Positions 34,201-47,485 are shown, numbered from the stretch's first letter. The stretch: 64,000 nt of DNA from Aporrectodea caliginosa (GCA_020284085.1 JACEVL010000428.1:227501-291500); one strand, 5' to 3'. The notes: generated by a model not told the origin, from the sequence alone. Numbers and translations: made by a program.

Positions 34201-36023
34201 GTTGCTGTGACTGTTGCTGTTGATGCTGCTGGAGGGCGTCGCTGGAGGGTGCGAGGGTCAACGACGACAGCTGCTGAAGGCTTGATGGCATGTCTGCAGG
34301 AACACGAAGACAATGACACAACTCAACAATGCTTTCGTGAGGCATAGAGAGGGCATGAATAGTTAAATTGCTAATCAATTAGAATTAGAATCAGCTACTA
34401 AAATTTGCTAATCGATTAGAATTAGAACATTCTTGTAGCTAGTCAATTAGAATTAGCTGTCTAAAAATGTCTAATCAGTTAGCTAATCGATTAGTTTAAT
34501 TGCTAATCCATTAGAATTAGTATTAGCTACTAAAATTTGCTAATCGATTAGAATTAGAATTAGCAAAATCTTGTAGCTAATCGATTAGAATTAGAATTAG
34601 CCGTTTAGCTAATTGATCAGCATTTGTATAGCACTACAACATACAAACACCGGCTTGGCACTGTGGAAATGACGCTGGGCTGCATTACCTAAAGACGGCT
34701 CAAGATGTGGCTGGCTTAGTGGAGCCGTGGATGCTTCGAGGCCGGATCTCTGCTGGTCTTGGACGTCGTGGTTTAGCACGGATTTCAGCTGAGACGACAC
34801 CAGAGAGTTGTTCAGTTCGTTCTAAAACAGATGGCCGTAACAACAAACGTAGATGTAATTTTAACTGTGGTTGTTGCTATTACTCTACTGACTTCTACAG
34901 TGGCATTACTGTGGGGCTGTAGAGCGCTGATGTTAGCTACCATAAGCACTGTTAAAGTTCATAAAGAACTACAAGGTCATCTGCATGGAATCCATATTTA
35001 GAGGAATGGTATATCTGTTTAACACAAATAGAGTCTGATCAACAGAAGCCACAGATATTCAATACAGCTTGGTGAGAAGAAAGAATCTTGTGAAAGATAA
35101 GAACGTGACTTAACAAGACACGTAAGAATAAGAGCAGACTCTTAACCAAATTTCTGCCATGGTGGGATTTGAACCCTGACAGTCCAGCACACTAAGAATG
35201 AACGATGGAATAAAAGAGAGAATCGCACCTCTGGCCAATAAGTGAGATAATAATAATAACGACAATTTATATGGCGCCATAATGCGGCAATAACGCTAAA
35301 AGAGAGCCTCACAAACAACTAGAAAGTGGGATAAGCCTTAGCAAACAAATGTGTTTTGAGCTGAGATTTGAAAGAGTGGGCCAATCTGATGGTGGGTGGA
35401 AGATTGTTGAGATATAGACTTAGATTTTATATTGTACTCCTTGACAAAAACAGCAATACATAACATTTATGAACCTGTAACGCATGTGACACATTGTTGG
35501 GAAAGCCGTTAACCGTCCTCCTCGCCTCGTTCTCTCCGAGCGCCATCGCCTGTTGCAGCCGCTGCTGCTGCTGAGCGAGCGCCGCCAACTGCAGAGGCTG
35601 AGAGACTGCAGGCGCCGACGACGAGGACGAGATGATCCCAGGCAACGGAGAGGGACACGGCGCCGGTGCCAGCGTCATGACGACCGAAGAAGACGAAGGC
35701 GACGGGCCAGACAGAGACGACAAAGGCAGGTCGCTCGTCATCGACGACAACGATGGCGCCAAAGACGGCGCTGTTGCCGTTGGCGCCACTGGCGTTGGCG
35801 TCAACGATAACGACGGCAACGATGACGAGGAAATGGAGCTGGAATGGCCGGACGCGTTGGCAGCAGCAGTCTGCGTGATGGACTGCATCAGCGTCTGAGA
35901 CATGACGATCAGTCCGTTGGCGCCACCGACGTGAGACTTGGCCACCGTTGGCGCCGCTTTACCTGCACAAATCAGCAGACAATCATTTCAAGGTGCACCA
36001 GGTGACAAACCTTAAGTATGCAT

Positions 36024-36071
<48 letters not shown>

Positions 36072-39000
36072 CCAACCAACCAACCAACCAATCATCCAAT
36101 CATTTATTTGTAGCCAACCAACCATGAACAATTAGATTACAAATCAAATTGCAATTTTTAAGTATGGATTGTTGAATGCCATAAGGGAAGGCCCTGAAGG
36201 GATCAATGATCCCGCCAAGTAGGGACACCTATATACAGTTTCAATGGAATATGTGGCGACCGAAAGATACAACATAACATACAGAGCGTAAGTGAAACTT
36301 ATGGAGTGCAACTTCAAGAAAAATTCACAAGTAGCGCCTCTGAACAAGGTCCAATGATCAAACACAAGAGACTTCAAGCAATTGCGGAACAAGGAAGGTG
36401 ACAGACTGATCAGCTCGCAGGTTTGTGATTTTAACAGGAAGACTATTCCATACTAGGATACAGGACCAACAAAAGTTGTCAGCTCAGACACACACTGGAT
36501 AGATATCACAGGCATCATGCTGTCAATGCTCAAGGATTCACTTCCGTCCACCAACCTTTTCCTCACCTTCCTCCTACCCCTTCCTCTGCCCCTCTTCATC
36601 CTCCCCTCCTCATCTTCCTTCCTCCTCCTCCTCCCTCTTTCAATTACTTCCAGTTCATAATAATGCACAAGAAATCATCCATGTTCACAATTATCATCAC
36701 AGTAGCGCTATTAAAACATCTTTACTAACTTCTGGGATAACGAAGAAGACAGGAAGTCCTACAAGTCATGTTTAAACCAAAGCTGGCTAGCAATTGGTCA
36801 AATAAAGGATATAATCCCTTAATTACTTACTTACTGACGCTTGGTCATTAGATAGTGGTGCTTACTAAATGCATAATAATAATAAATTAAATAATAACAA
36901 TAGCAGAAAAAGAAAAGCAGTCCCTTGAACTTGGCCTGAGGCAGCCATGGGTACGAAGTGTTAGCGACTTCATTTTCTTAGCCTCAGCATATGAGGGTGG
37001 GTGCCCAGTCCTTTCCCTCGCCGTCTCATCTTCCCACCGACAGTGTACAGTCAGTGTACTCATTATAGCTGAGTTGGCTAGGGGTGCAGATGGAGCAGAA
37101 ATCTCGAACTAGATTTCTGCCCTGGCGGGGATTTGAACCCCGACCTCTCGACTGACAGTCCAGCATGCTAACTACTACACTGTCGAGCACATAATAATAA
37201 TAATCATAATAAAAATAATAATAATAATAACATTAATAATAATAGTAATAATATTCACGGGAGATTTTCCACAAAAGCTCTGACGAGATAATACCTGACA
37301 CGTTACTGTGGTGCGAACCTGCCACCTGTGCATAGCCGAGCCCTGGAACCGACACCGCCGTTGTCGTCGGCCGAACACCGCCGCCGACAGAAGCTGACGT
37401 TGGCGTTGACGGTACGCTACTACAAAAACACAGACGTCGCAAAGGCGCTACAAAACCTACTTACTCAGCCTCCCATGCTTTAGTAATTTTTACTGTAAGT
37501 AGTAACTGCTATTGCACTTCAAACAGCGTATAGTGTAACATGTTATAAGTACTATCGTGTAACATGTTACCAGTACTATCACGTACCATGTTACAAACTT
37601 GTACTATGGTGTAACATAGCAAACGTACTATCGTGTAACATGTTACATGTAACTATCATGTAGCATGTTACAAGTACTATCGCGTACATGGAAAAGTACT
37701 TTTGTGTAACATGTTACAAGTACTATCATGTAGCATGTTACAAGTACTATCATGTAGCATGCTAAAAGTACTATTGAATAACATGTATCAGTACCCGAGA
37801 GTATTCGATTTCGTTGGCGTCTGCGGTAACCGGCTCATGCTCGCAGAGTTTCCCACCGTAGTCTCCGTCAAGTTCATTTTCAGCGTTAAACTAGTCTTTA
37901 CAACTGGTTGGATCTAGAAACAGAAAACAGAGTTTACAGATTTCCAATCGAATCTAATCACTATCAAAACAAACCCAATCTAATATAATCCACCAAAGTC
38001 AAGAATAAATCTAATCAAACTCACTCCAATGTAATTCTATTCAACAAAATTTAATCTAATGCAGAGATTGGCACGATTAGTTAAATTGTTAATCGATTAG
38101 AATTAGCAAAATCTTGTAGCTAATCGATTAAAGTTAGAATTAGCGGTTTGTCTAAAAATGTCTAATCAATAAGCTAATCGATTCGCTAAATTGCTAATCA
38201 ATTAGAATTAGCAAGATCCTGTAGCTAATTGATTAGAATTAGCTGTTTAGCTAACTGATCAGCTAATCAATTAGTTACCCATCTCTGACCTCATCCAATC
38301 ACACCATTATAATTATCAAACAATCCCAATCTAATCTAATCTAACTCAGCAAAGTATAAATTTAGTCTGGCTCAATGCAATCCAATTCTATCCAATCATC
38401 AAACAATCCCAATCTAATCTAATCTAATCTCCCTCAGTCAGGCAACTCAATCCAGTCTAACACAAGTTAACAAGACCTAATCTCATCTAATCCCATGCAA
38501 AATGCGAGACTGAATCTAATCCATTCAAATCGAACCCAATCAATGAATAATGTCTTTTAAGGTAACAGAGAACCAGAAACTATGAACAAAACAAATTCTT
38601 TTATTTTTAATTAATTAATAAACAAATTACGAACTGATTCCATTGTATTTACTGTATCATCCGGGGTTTTATGCCGCTTCTTGGTCTCTTCTTCGGATTT
38701 CTGTTTAAGCAACAAAAACACACCTCCGTTTAATCCAAGAACCACTTAGTCCAAGAACCATTTAGTCCAAAGGGCCAGGGCCAAGCCAGGATCATTTATG
38801 TTGTTTTAGTCAGTCCAAGAGCATTCTTTAGTTCATTCAAGATTGTTCTCTAGTTTGGAAGAGAACAGTTTTTAGTCCAGATAACATCCGTTTTTAGTCC
38901 AGATAAGAACAGTTTTAGTCCAGATAAGAACAATTTTTAGTCCAGATAACATCCGTTTTTAGTCCAGATAACAACCTTTTTCAGTCCAGATAAGAACAGT

Positions 39001-42000
39001 TTTTAGTCCAGATAACATCCGTTTTTAGTCCACATAAGAACAGTTTTTAGTCCAGATAAGAACAATTTTTAGTCAAGATAACAACCGTTTTTAGTCCAGA
39101 TAACAACCTTTTTCAGTCCAGATAACATGGATCCGTTTTTAGTCCAGATAAGAACAGTTTTTAGTCCAGATAGGAACAATTTTTAGTCCAGATAACAACC
39201 GTTTTTAGTCCAGATAACAACCTTTTACAGTCCAGATAAGAACAGTTTTTAGTCCAGATAACAACCTTTTTCAGTCCAGATAAGAACAGTTTTTAGTCCA
39301 GATAAGAACAATTTTTAGTCCAGATAACAACCGTTTTTAGTCCAGATAACAACTTTTTTCAGTCCAGATAAGAACAGTTTTTAGTCCAGATAACAACCTT
39401 TTTCAGTCCAGATAAGAACAGTTTTTAGTCCAGATACGAACAGCTTTTACTCTATACAAGACCAGCTTTTACCCCAGATAAGAGCATACTTAGTCCACAT
39501 AAGGGCTAAGGCAAACATTAATGCAATTCAAGAAGACAAAGAGTTCCCAATACACATACCTTGGAATGAGTGCTTGCACCTGAACTTGGAGATGGTGACC
39601 CGCTGTGGTTTGATGAGGGCGCCGTGCCCAACCCGGTCGCGTCCGTGTCCCCTTCGGAGGGCGATGACGTCGCCGCGTCCATTCGTAAGTTCGTCGGCGC
39701 ATCCTCCAAGTCTAACTCGTCATAGATAAACTCATTCTCTTCGAAATCGGCTTCCTGATTCGACTCGATATAATAATCGACATCCTGCTGTATGCTCTCG
39801 ATCTGAAAAAAAAATCATGCAAGGTCATAATTATTGTTAATTATTATTGTTAATTATTAACTTCTATTGTGCCAGTTTCCAATGCACAGGGCATCAACCA
39901 ATGGCGCACCCAGGTCAAGCTGTAATCAGGTCAACGTCAAGAAGATGTTGAGACAGAGACAGCCCATAGTGGATAAGAAAACTGAAATAGTAAGGAATGG
40001 TAATGCAACATATGATACACTGAAGACCATGTCCCAGCAAAGACCATACTAATACCACGGACCATGTTATGCCAAACACCATGTTTACCAAAGGACCACA
40101 TGATACCCACACGATAACACATTACACAACGGATCATATGAAACCAAGGACCATAAATGCAAAGAAACATATTTATCATATGTTACATAAGTCTAACCTA
40201 ATCTTCTGAATGCGGCATCATTCTAATCAATTCTAATCCCCATGGTAACTAATAACTGGCATTCTAAGGTGACTGAACAAGCAGTAGTAAGACAACACTT
40301 AACCTCATGTGACCTATTTGACGGCGATGGGTACGAATAAATGATCTCCACTGTCTGCAATCATGAACTTGACAAATGACCACGGACAACGTAGATCGTT
40401 TATTCGTACCCATCGCCTCCACATGGCCGGCGTCAGGAACTGATGATGATGATGAATGCACTGAGAACAGCAGGCCCTTAAGCTGGCCCTGAGGCAGCCA
40501 TGGATATGAAGTGTTAGCGACTATTTTCTCACACTCTGCACACGAGGGTGGATGGCCATCTCATCTTCCCACCGATATTGTAGTCGGTGTGCTCATTATA
40601 GCTGAGTTAGCTAGGGGGCTCAGAAATCTTGAACCAAATTTCTGATGCGATTCAAACCCCCGACCTCTTGATTGGCAATCCAGCATGCTAATCACTACAC
40701 AATCGAGTAAGCAAAAATATCCTAGCATCACCCAAATTTAAAGTAAGTTAAAGAAATGTATGCCCATACAAGCCTCTCGTTCAATTCATTGGTTGTATAT
40801 ATAAATTTTTTTTCATTTGTTTGAATGTATTAATCTTGCCATGTACAGTGCTGTGCGTCTGCTAGTGCTTCTCAATAAAGGATATACTTACTTGCTTACT
40901 TACTTACATAAAAAGGAAGGTAAGGTAAGAAAGGGTAAGGCAAGGAATGCTTAAAATGACTGTTGCAAAAAGGCGATGATTACCTTTGAAAACTGAACGG
41001 CTGCGTTGTCCACTTTCCGCAAGATCGCTTCGAGTTTGTTTATGTGATGCCGGTGTTTGGTGAGAACCTCTTTGATCGTGTCTACCTTGGACTGCTCCTA
41101 AAGTCAACAGGTACATGATTGATTGACTGACTGGAAGAATGACTGACTGACTGACTAATTAAAAGATTGATTGACTGATTGACTAACAGATTGATTGAAT
41201 GATTGCCTGACTGACTGACTAACTGGCTGATTGATTGACTCACTGACACGGTGCATTATGTTTGCTGACTGTCTACTTTAATTTTGTCCACCTTCCTCTA
41301 CTGTACTCTACTTTAATGAATACTTTGCTCTATAAAACACGTTTGTTTCGATATGTTAGGCAGCCATGTGTGCAACGCTTTGCGATTTAGTTAAAATGCG
41401 CTATGTGTATGCACACATAAAATGATCAATGTGTATCACTAAGAAGAGCGTCTTTTGTTGAGTATATGTATGTATGTAGGCATGCATGTGAGTGCATGTA
41501 TATGTGCATGTGTGAATGGAAGTAGTGTATGCATGCATGTATTTGTGCAAGCATGTATTCTAATTCTAATTGATTAGCAAACCAATCGTGCCCATCACTG
41601 CATTCTCGAGCTGTCGCAAGGATATAAACAGCGTCACTTACGTCTTTGTCGAGCTTCTTCTTCTTGGTCGTCATCGCTTCCATCTCACTCTCAAATCGGT
41701 CAACCTGAACGTTTAGTTCGTTTATCGAGCACTGCAAGTAAAAAAGCACACAACCTGATAACCAGTACTCTCTGCATTACTAGGCAACTGTTCTAACAAA
41801 TCGGCTAACATCTCCCGTGGAATGGTCACTTAAGATAAGGTCTTTCATGGATCCACAGTTTAACGGCAGCATACGACAACATAGGCCGTTGCCGCCGACA
41901 AAGATTATTTTTGGCATATTTTTAAGGTCTTTCATGTGAACTGATGGAATAACTGTAGTAGTCAGGTAAAGTACTAAAAGGTATCTAAAGTGAACTAAAG

Positions 42001-45000
42001 GCACAAATAAGGTAAGTTTCTAATGTTATCAAGAATTAACCGAAATCAAGCAGATGAATTATCAAGGGTGCAATCCTTGGTGGATTGAAAACCAATCACG
42101 ATCTTAGTGGTACAAACCAATGGGGTCACCCAAAACTTAATCTTCATCTTCAGCTGTCGACGAGAATCCGTTGGTTGGTTCCACGTATGTGCGTGGGTTC
42201 CCAACTCTTTCAGCTTACTGTGCATTGTTTTCCTAACTTATGTAATATATTTGTTCGTAATAACATTTAACATCATACTGGCTAGTGCAGAGAGTGCCTC
42301 TGAGTAGATATCTTGAAGGGGCGCTATATAAATGCTCATTTACATTACATTACATTAATCATTGCAAAGAAACCAAATGACATTTTCGCCAAAAACCTTG
42401 AATCATGTGTTTTGATTTACCGATAGCCAGTTTGTGATATCTTCCTTCTTCTTTTCCTTCGGATCGACTTTTCCCGTTGCTACGAGACCTTCTTTTGAGT
42501 AGGCTTTTGTCTTCGTTTCCCTCTCAATCACCTTGAACCTCTCCATTTGCTGCCATAAACATCAAACAAACTTATATCGAACCAACTTAGATAGCAGAGT
42601 AAGGTATTCAATAGTGTAGTGGTTAGCGCGCTGGACTGTCAATCGAGAGGTCACAGGTTCAAATCCCCGCCAGAGCAGAAATTTTGTTTGAGATTTCTGC
42701 ACAGCATAGCCAACTCAAAAAATAATGAGTACACTGACCGTACACTGTCGGTGGGAAGACGAGATGCCGAGGTAGAGGACCTGCCACCAGACCTCATACG
42801 CCGAGGCTAAGAAAATGAATATACGATTAGATAAACGTCTATTAATGATTTTTCCATTTTCCATGACCTAGCTACTTTCAAAGTCCATGACTTTCTAGGA
42901 CTTGTATGGAAAACACCTGTTTTTCTAGGGTTTCCACACCTTAAATTTTTTAGAGTCTAATTCCATGACTTTCGAGGTTTTCAAGGATCTGTGGCAACCT
43001 TATTTATTAATTAAAACTGACAATATTTCAGTATGATTACATGACATAGTAGTACAGCTGTATTGCATTGTATCAAATACGGAACAGCATTGTATCGTAT
43101 AAAATATAAACAAATCCAGATTCAAAGCATGACTGGTAATTGGCCAATCAACTGACCTGCTCAATGAGTTTTCTGTTTTCGATGAGGATTTGCTTATCTT
43201 TGATGTCTGCACAAACCAGCCACGTTTTTATCTGGTCTCGTAACCTCTGCAACAAACAACGCACGACACAACCGTCTCACGCAACCTGGCAACAGTTGCA
43301 CTACATGTCTTTCCTCTCCATACAAGGCATAGATCACTGGCTTATACATTGGTGTTCAACAAAAATCTATAATCCTTTAGCAGAGCTAGTGGCTGAGCTT
43401 CAAGAGGCCTCTAAAATCAGGCTATGGAGGATGAAGAGGGTTAATAGGATGACCATACTGTAACACCAAAACAAACATTACAATGGCCAACACTGTGGCA
43501 ATTTACAGCCAAGGCAACTAGAGATAGAAAACTGGGAATTTAGTAGTTTCATTAATAAAACAATTAACAGATTTTCTCTGTGTAAGGCTCAATAATAGAT
43601 ATTCAATAATGGATATCCTAAACAGCTATGCAAAACACTCTGTTCTTAAAACCTTCTCTTAGCCGTCCTCTCTGAACTAAGACATTACATGGCTTAGGTT
43701 TCGAAGCACCTTTAACAACAGTCCCGGATCACATCATTTCTGTAGTACTGGTATTGTAACACAAAATGTATCATTCAGTGGTCCAAACAATACCGTGAAG
43801 GACAGCTAAGAACAGTTCAGAATCCTAGAGGCAAGATCGAGAAGGTCAGGAATGGTGGGTACACATGCTGCTCACAGCATCCTACAGAGATCCTCAAAAT
43901 GAGCTACATAAACCTCAGACACATACATTACATACATACACAAATACATACATTCATGCAAACATGATGGTTATGGTTATACATACATCTAGCACGTTCA
44001 AAAACCTTCAGTAAACATGCAGCTTAAACGTAGTGTCATACATTTTCATTCAAAAACACTCCAAGCAGTAATTGCAAGGCCACATCAAGCCAGGTCATCT
44101 CTTGCATTCGACCTCCCTTTTGGAACAATCTTCTTTAACACTTTAATGACGAGCCACAGTGATTTTCCCAGTTGCCTTTAGTATACGTTCGTCGTTAAAG
44201 TGTTACATACACAGTATTACACACCTGTTTCAACTGATTCAGTTTAACATAATAATAGTTCCGTCTCTTGAACCTTAGTTATATATTTTGAACTCTATCC
44301 AGGTCTTTAGCCCATCCAAAAGCCGCGACCGTTCAAGTCTGACGGCAATGCCCCTACCCTACACTGAATGACCTATAGGTTTTGATCAAAATTATGCCCC
44401 TCCAAAATAATTTCCACCCATCCTTTATACATGTGGCTGGCTAAGGGTCTGCATTTCATTGACTGATAACTGTGACAGGCTGTGCAAAGGAAGGAATTTA
44501 ACAACCCAAGTGAATGGCCTATTGTAAAAGTTTCCAATTACATAAAACCCTTCTGTAGCTTCCACTGTAATTAAATGCGGTCCTCACAAGATAGAGTAAT
44601 TGGAGCAGTAGGCCTAGGTTAATTGAACTATGATGGTAGTCTGGATTATAATCTGCCCAAAGAGACGACATAATTTAACACAATTTATGCAGTATGGGAA
44701 TTGTAAAAAAAATAACTGGGTGGTTAGACGTTGATTTATGTGCAGTTTGGGTGTGAAATGTAGACTTTACTATGGGAGCCTAAGAAAGACTTATCTTGTT
44801 ACCTTGTGCTGTCAGTTCCTGGAACTCTAGCGACCTTCATGATCAAGCCTCTCCATTTCCTTCTGTCCGCCGTCGCATCTCTCAGTTCTGCCAAATTCAT
44901 TCCAGTTGTTTCATGTATCTCGTCCATCCACTTTTTCCTTGGTCGTCCTTGTTTTCTCCTTCCCTCTCCATATGCTAACATCATTTCCTTTTCCAATCCA

Positions 45001-47485
45001 TCTGATCGCATGACATGACCAAAGAACCTCAACTTTGCTCTTAGCACTGTTTGTTGTAGTGTCTCTTCATTCTCAATTCCGATACTCATGCGCACCCAAT
45101 CGTTGGTCCTTTTCTCTTTCCATGATATTCTCTGCATCTTCCTCCATATCCACATTTCGCATGCGTTAATCTTTTTTTTCATTTTCTTGGTCATTGTCCA
45201 TGTCTCACTGCCGTATGTTACTGTTGGTATGATCAGAGCCTTCACCAATCTTTTTTTCGTGTCTATACTCACATGTTTGTCCTTCCATATTTTTTCCAGA
45301 CCATTAAAAAAAAAGAAAGACTAGGGGGGTTCAACCCCCCCCACAATTCTCAACCTGAATTTATGCCCGTCCAAAATCATTTTGACCCGTCCAAAGGACG
45401 GGTGGCTGGCTAAGGTCTGAATCTATCATTATTATTATTCTGTTGAAATCGTTGTAATTAGTTGTGGTGTATCAGCTGTCTCAAGTGCCAATAAACGGAT
45501 ATTTATAATAATAACACACAATGTCTGGTTATACATCACACTTGTTTAGATCAGTTAGATTAGCCACACATGCAGCATTATTGAGCGGTGTATGAAAGGT
45601 GTCACTTATATATCTGGTTACACTACGTTACGCTTCCGACAAGTGTTTCTTAAAGTGGCACTACATAAATCTACAGTTACGATTACAATGTAAATGTTCT
45701 GATACACATATGTGTTCACATAGACAGGTAAGTTGGAGTTGAAAGAGTGGATTCTACCTGCAGCTTTTTTATTTCCTTCTTGAGATCAGCTTCGAATTTT
45801 TCTTTCTGATTCGTGTTATTGGAGGCATGAACCTATGGCAAAAAAGCGTACGCAACGGCATTAGCATAAGAAAACACAGCGTGCAACGTGAAAACTCTAT
45901 CAACACTTGTGCCCCAGTCATTTGACCAATGCATAGAGGATATAAACAGTGAAGGCCTCTGAGTAGGTCTATTGAAGAGGCGCTATATAAATTCTCAGAA
46001 TGAATTAACATAGAACGCTTACGCATTTACTGATCACAACTGCATCAGGCGTCTGAACTCTGACGCATCCGATGAAACTAGCAATTTCTTTTTCAGCCAC
46101 GTTTAAAGCCACATTTATGCAAAATCAGTCACATTATAAGAACAGCAGTCACTTAACCTTAATCAAAACTAGGGCCGTGGGTAGGAAGCAACTTCATTTT
46201 CTTGGCCTCGGCATACGAGGGCGGGTGACCAGCCATTTGTCACCTGGACCTCCACTGACAGCACATAATCATCATACTCATTTTATAACCACTTTCACTA
46301 CAGGTACATGTGAATCAGAAGTCTTCAAACAGCTGTATGCTCCTGCACGGAATTGAACTGGGTTTTTATACAGCAGAGTAACCACTAGACTGCCATGCAC
46401 CTAGTGTTGCAACACCGTACCAAACTTAGGATCCACATTCAAACTGCTTTAAACCAGAAATCTCGTAACATGGCACGTAGTTTAAGAAGGTCCTATACTT
46501 GCTTCTGATTTTATGGATATGATTCCTGATAAAGTCACCTTTTTCCAGATGTCGTCAAAGGCCTCCACTCCCTCCCCAACCTTCTTTAGGCAACGATCGA
46601 TTTCAGCTGCGAGAACAAAACACGGAATATTTAAAACTAATCGAAAACTCTCGAGTTCCTGTGAAAAAGCAAAGATACAACAAAGTGCATTTATAGGTAA
46701 ATCTGTTCTAATGTCATCAGGGGGTTTAGGGTTATGGTAACACTCTGGCATGAAGAGCAGCTCAACACAGTGCGGGATCGCTTCCCGCTACCCTCCCAAA
46801 GGTCGACTCAGTCTTTCATTCTGCAAGTGACATTGGTAAAATGAACAGTAGAACGTGATGAGTGCATTGCATGGCTGCCAAAAACAGTTAAATTCGACTC
46901 CTGTAATAACTGTGATCGTCCGTTCACGTTACGATATTGTAGTCATAATAAGGTGTCTCAGTTTGAAATCATAAATGAAGATAATTATAACCGTGACCCC
47001 AATTTAGTGCAGATCCTAAATCGAACATTGCACAGTCACAACGCAACTAGTACTTTCGAAATGCTCTTAGAAATGTCTAGATAACCGACTTCGCATAACG
47101 AATTTATTTTTACAGCAGGTAACCTAAACAAATGAAGACATAACCAGATATGATGTTCTAAAAACTTAGGTTCTTCCGATCAGAACCCTGGAAATACTAT
47201 TTACGCCTTATTCTGCACCATCACTCAGTACTGCCACAACATAGCTGACGGACGATATTTGAATTTCTCAAACTTCCACACAAAGACGAACACACGATAA
47301 TGGCGACGGGGTGCTAAGTAACATCATGCGACTCATGACCAAGCGCATTTTCTATCAGAAAAGTCTTAATGAGAGACTGCATCGGACTGTATGGCAACGA
47401 CAGAGGGCAGCAGCTGACAAGGGAATCTTTGCAAGGGGGGGATCGGTGTTCGTTGCCTACCCTGCAACTTTCGTTTGTCTCCCAT
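31292..47485 (-). CDS. CNOT3: CCR4-NOT transcription complex subunit 3 (complete, 17 coding exons, 786 aa)
   Basis: Exons, gene order: 47,461-47,485; 46,539-46,606; 45,758-45,832; 43,157-43,246; 42,421-42,549; 41,642-41,731; 40,984-41,097; 39,560-39,802; 38,653-38,700; 37,795-37,913; 37,295-37,419; 35,475-35,962; 34,689-34,821; 34,035-34,293; 32,851-32,983; 32,066-32,191; 31,292-31,387. Every join keeps phase; the total is 2,361 nt. The start MGDKRKLQ is a 25-nt mini-exon leading into [20 protein letters not shown]. Residues 1 to about 230 are the coiled-coil NOT N-terminal region ([48 protein letters not shown]). A low-complexity Ser/Pro/Gln middle follows (exons 8-14). The C-terminal NOT box (about 669-786) has [47 protein letters not shown] and [13 protein letters not shown]3 binds CNOT1/CNOT2 and supports mRNA deadenylation and repression in the cytoplasm. 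No damage seen. Human CNOT3 is slightly shorter. Confidence 0.96.
31790..31920 (+). repeat. LINE 3' end with (GAAT)n tail
   Basis: tggagttgggagcgcctccg, then ttttaaggggcgctacatat and atgaatgaatgaatga. It is in CNOT3 intron 16, antisense. A second short tail follows at 31,940-32,000. Confidence 0.65.
32450..32725 (-). mobile_element. 3' fragment of the RT/RLE retrotransposon
   Basis: The minus-strand translation [20 protein letters not shown] followed by [15 protein letters not shown] matches the C-terminus of the elements at 1-4,612. It lies in CNOT3 intron 15, sense with the gene. Confidence 0.75.
33165..33275 (-). repeat. LINE 3' end, inverted
   Basis: gcatttatatagcacccctt and tactcagaggcgctcccagc. 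CNOT3 intron 14. Confidence 0.6.
33513..33690 (+). repeat. SINE family B, complete tRNA-like head
   Basis: It begins gtgggacacggtagccaatt ggttag (A-box-like), then gagtttgagtctcc, ggaccttgagcaagtacttc, acaattgctcggcgcc and gatgctcgatcatc. This copy shows the head from which the 20-bp array at 13,725 appears to derive. CNOT3 intron 14. Confidence 0.75.
33697..33975 (+). repeat. (AAT)n compound microsatellite
   Basis: aataataata with ACA, AGT and GGT interruptions and a 33-bp duplication (33,899-33,960). CNOT3 intron 14. Asn-rich and Ile/Leu-rich open frames here are artefacts. Confidence 0.9.
34343..34625. mobile_element. AATCGATTAG-rich MITE, copy 1
   Basis: Repeated gctaatcgattagaattagc units flanked by agagagggcatgaatagtta. 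It resembles 38,063-38,287 and, inverted, 41,558-41,605. CNOT3 intron 13. Confidence 0.6.
35245..35415 (-). mobile_element. L2/CR1-like LINE 3' end, inverted
   Basis: Complement of gacaatttatatggcgccat followed by residual coding (on the minus strand [20 protein letters not shown]). CNOT3 intron 12. Confidence 0.6.
36027..36100 (+). repeat. (AATC)n / (AACC)n microsatellite
   Basis: About 10 AATC then 6 AACC units, the tail of an inverted dispersed repeat that extends to about 36,420. CNOT3 intron 11. Confidence 0.9.
36935..37192 (-). repeat. SINE family A, near-complete, inverted
   Basis: On the minus strand: GTGTAGTAGTTAGCATGCTG (A box), GGGGTTCAAATCC (B box), GGGCAGAAATCT, CTGTCGGTGGGAAGATGAGA and a tail CTGAGGCTAAGAAAATG. 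CNOT3 intron 11. Confidence 0.75.
37530..37790 (+). repeat. 23-bp tandem repeat, about 11 copies
   Basis: Unit gtactatcgtgtaacatgtt aca with variation. The array ends at the 3' edge of CNOT3 exon 10's donor (intron 10). Confidence 0.85.
38063..38287. mobile_element. AATCGATTAG-rich MITE, copy 2
   Basis: The left end gcagagattggcacgattag and the complement of the right end (gtcagagatgggtaactaat) are similar inverted termini. Inside are repeated TAATCGATTAG palindromes. No 8-bp duplication was found. CNOT3 intron 9. Confidence 0.6.
38865..39480 (+). repeat. 22-bp tandem repeat, about 27 copies
   Basis: Unit tttttagtccagataacaac with agaacag and catccg variants. It fills most of CNOT3 intron 8. 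Confidence 0.93.
40480..40712 (-). repeat. SINE family A, inverted
   Basis: The complement shows GTGTAGTGATTAGCATGCTG and GGTTTGAATC with the same body order as 36,935-37,192. CNOT3 intron 7. Confidence 0.75.
42130..42356 (+). repeat. LINE 3' end with (ACATT)n tail
   Basis: cgttggttggttccacgtat, then ttactgtgcattg and ctctgagtagatatcttgaa, ggggcgctatataaatg and acattacattac. CNOT3 intron 5. Confidence 0.7.
42613..42832 (+). repeat. SINE family A, complete
   Basis: tagtgtagtggttagcgcgc (A box), acaggttcaaatccccgcc (B box), agcagaaatt, gtacactgtcggtgggaaga and tail gccgaggctaagaaaatgaa. The tRNA-like head cannot fold as a full tRNA. CNOT3 intron 4. Confidence 0.8.
44799..45310 (-). mobile_element. 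LINE ORF2 C-terminus (RTE/craTICK-like), 5' truncated
   Basis: The minus-strand frame 45,272-44,799 reads [64 protein letters not shown] and RRKWRGLI, the standard order after the RT domain in these LINEs. It is open over 157 codons. CNOT3 intron 3, sense with the gene. Confidence 0.8.
45935..46010 (+). repeat. LINE 3' end
   Basis: gaaggcctctgagtaggtct, attgaagaggcgctatataa. CNOT3 intron 2. Confidence 0.6.
46170..46405 (-). repeat. SINE family A relative, inverted
   Basis: tcattttcttggcctcggca tacgagg and a terminal agtaaccactagactgccat correspond to the inverted tail and A-box head. CNOT3 intron 2. Confidence 0.55.

Noticed and set aside
38865..39480. CRISPR-like regular array
   Set aside because: Contiguous 22-bp tandem repeats with no unique spacers, inside a eukaryotic intron.
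42613..42680. Possible tRNA genes with A and B boxes (also at 33,513, 37,190, 40,710, 52,068)
   Set aside because: No intact cloverleaf or acceptor stem; the same heads recur with SINE bodies attached.
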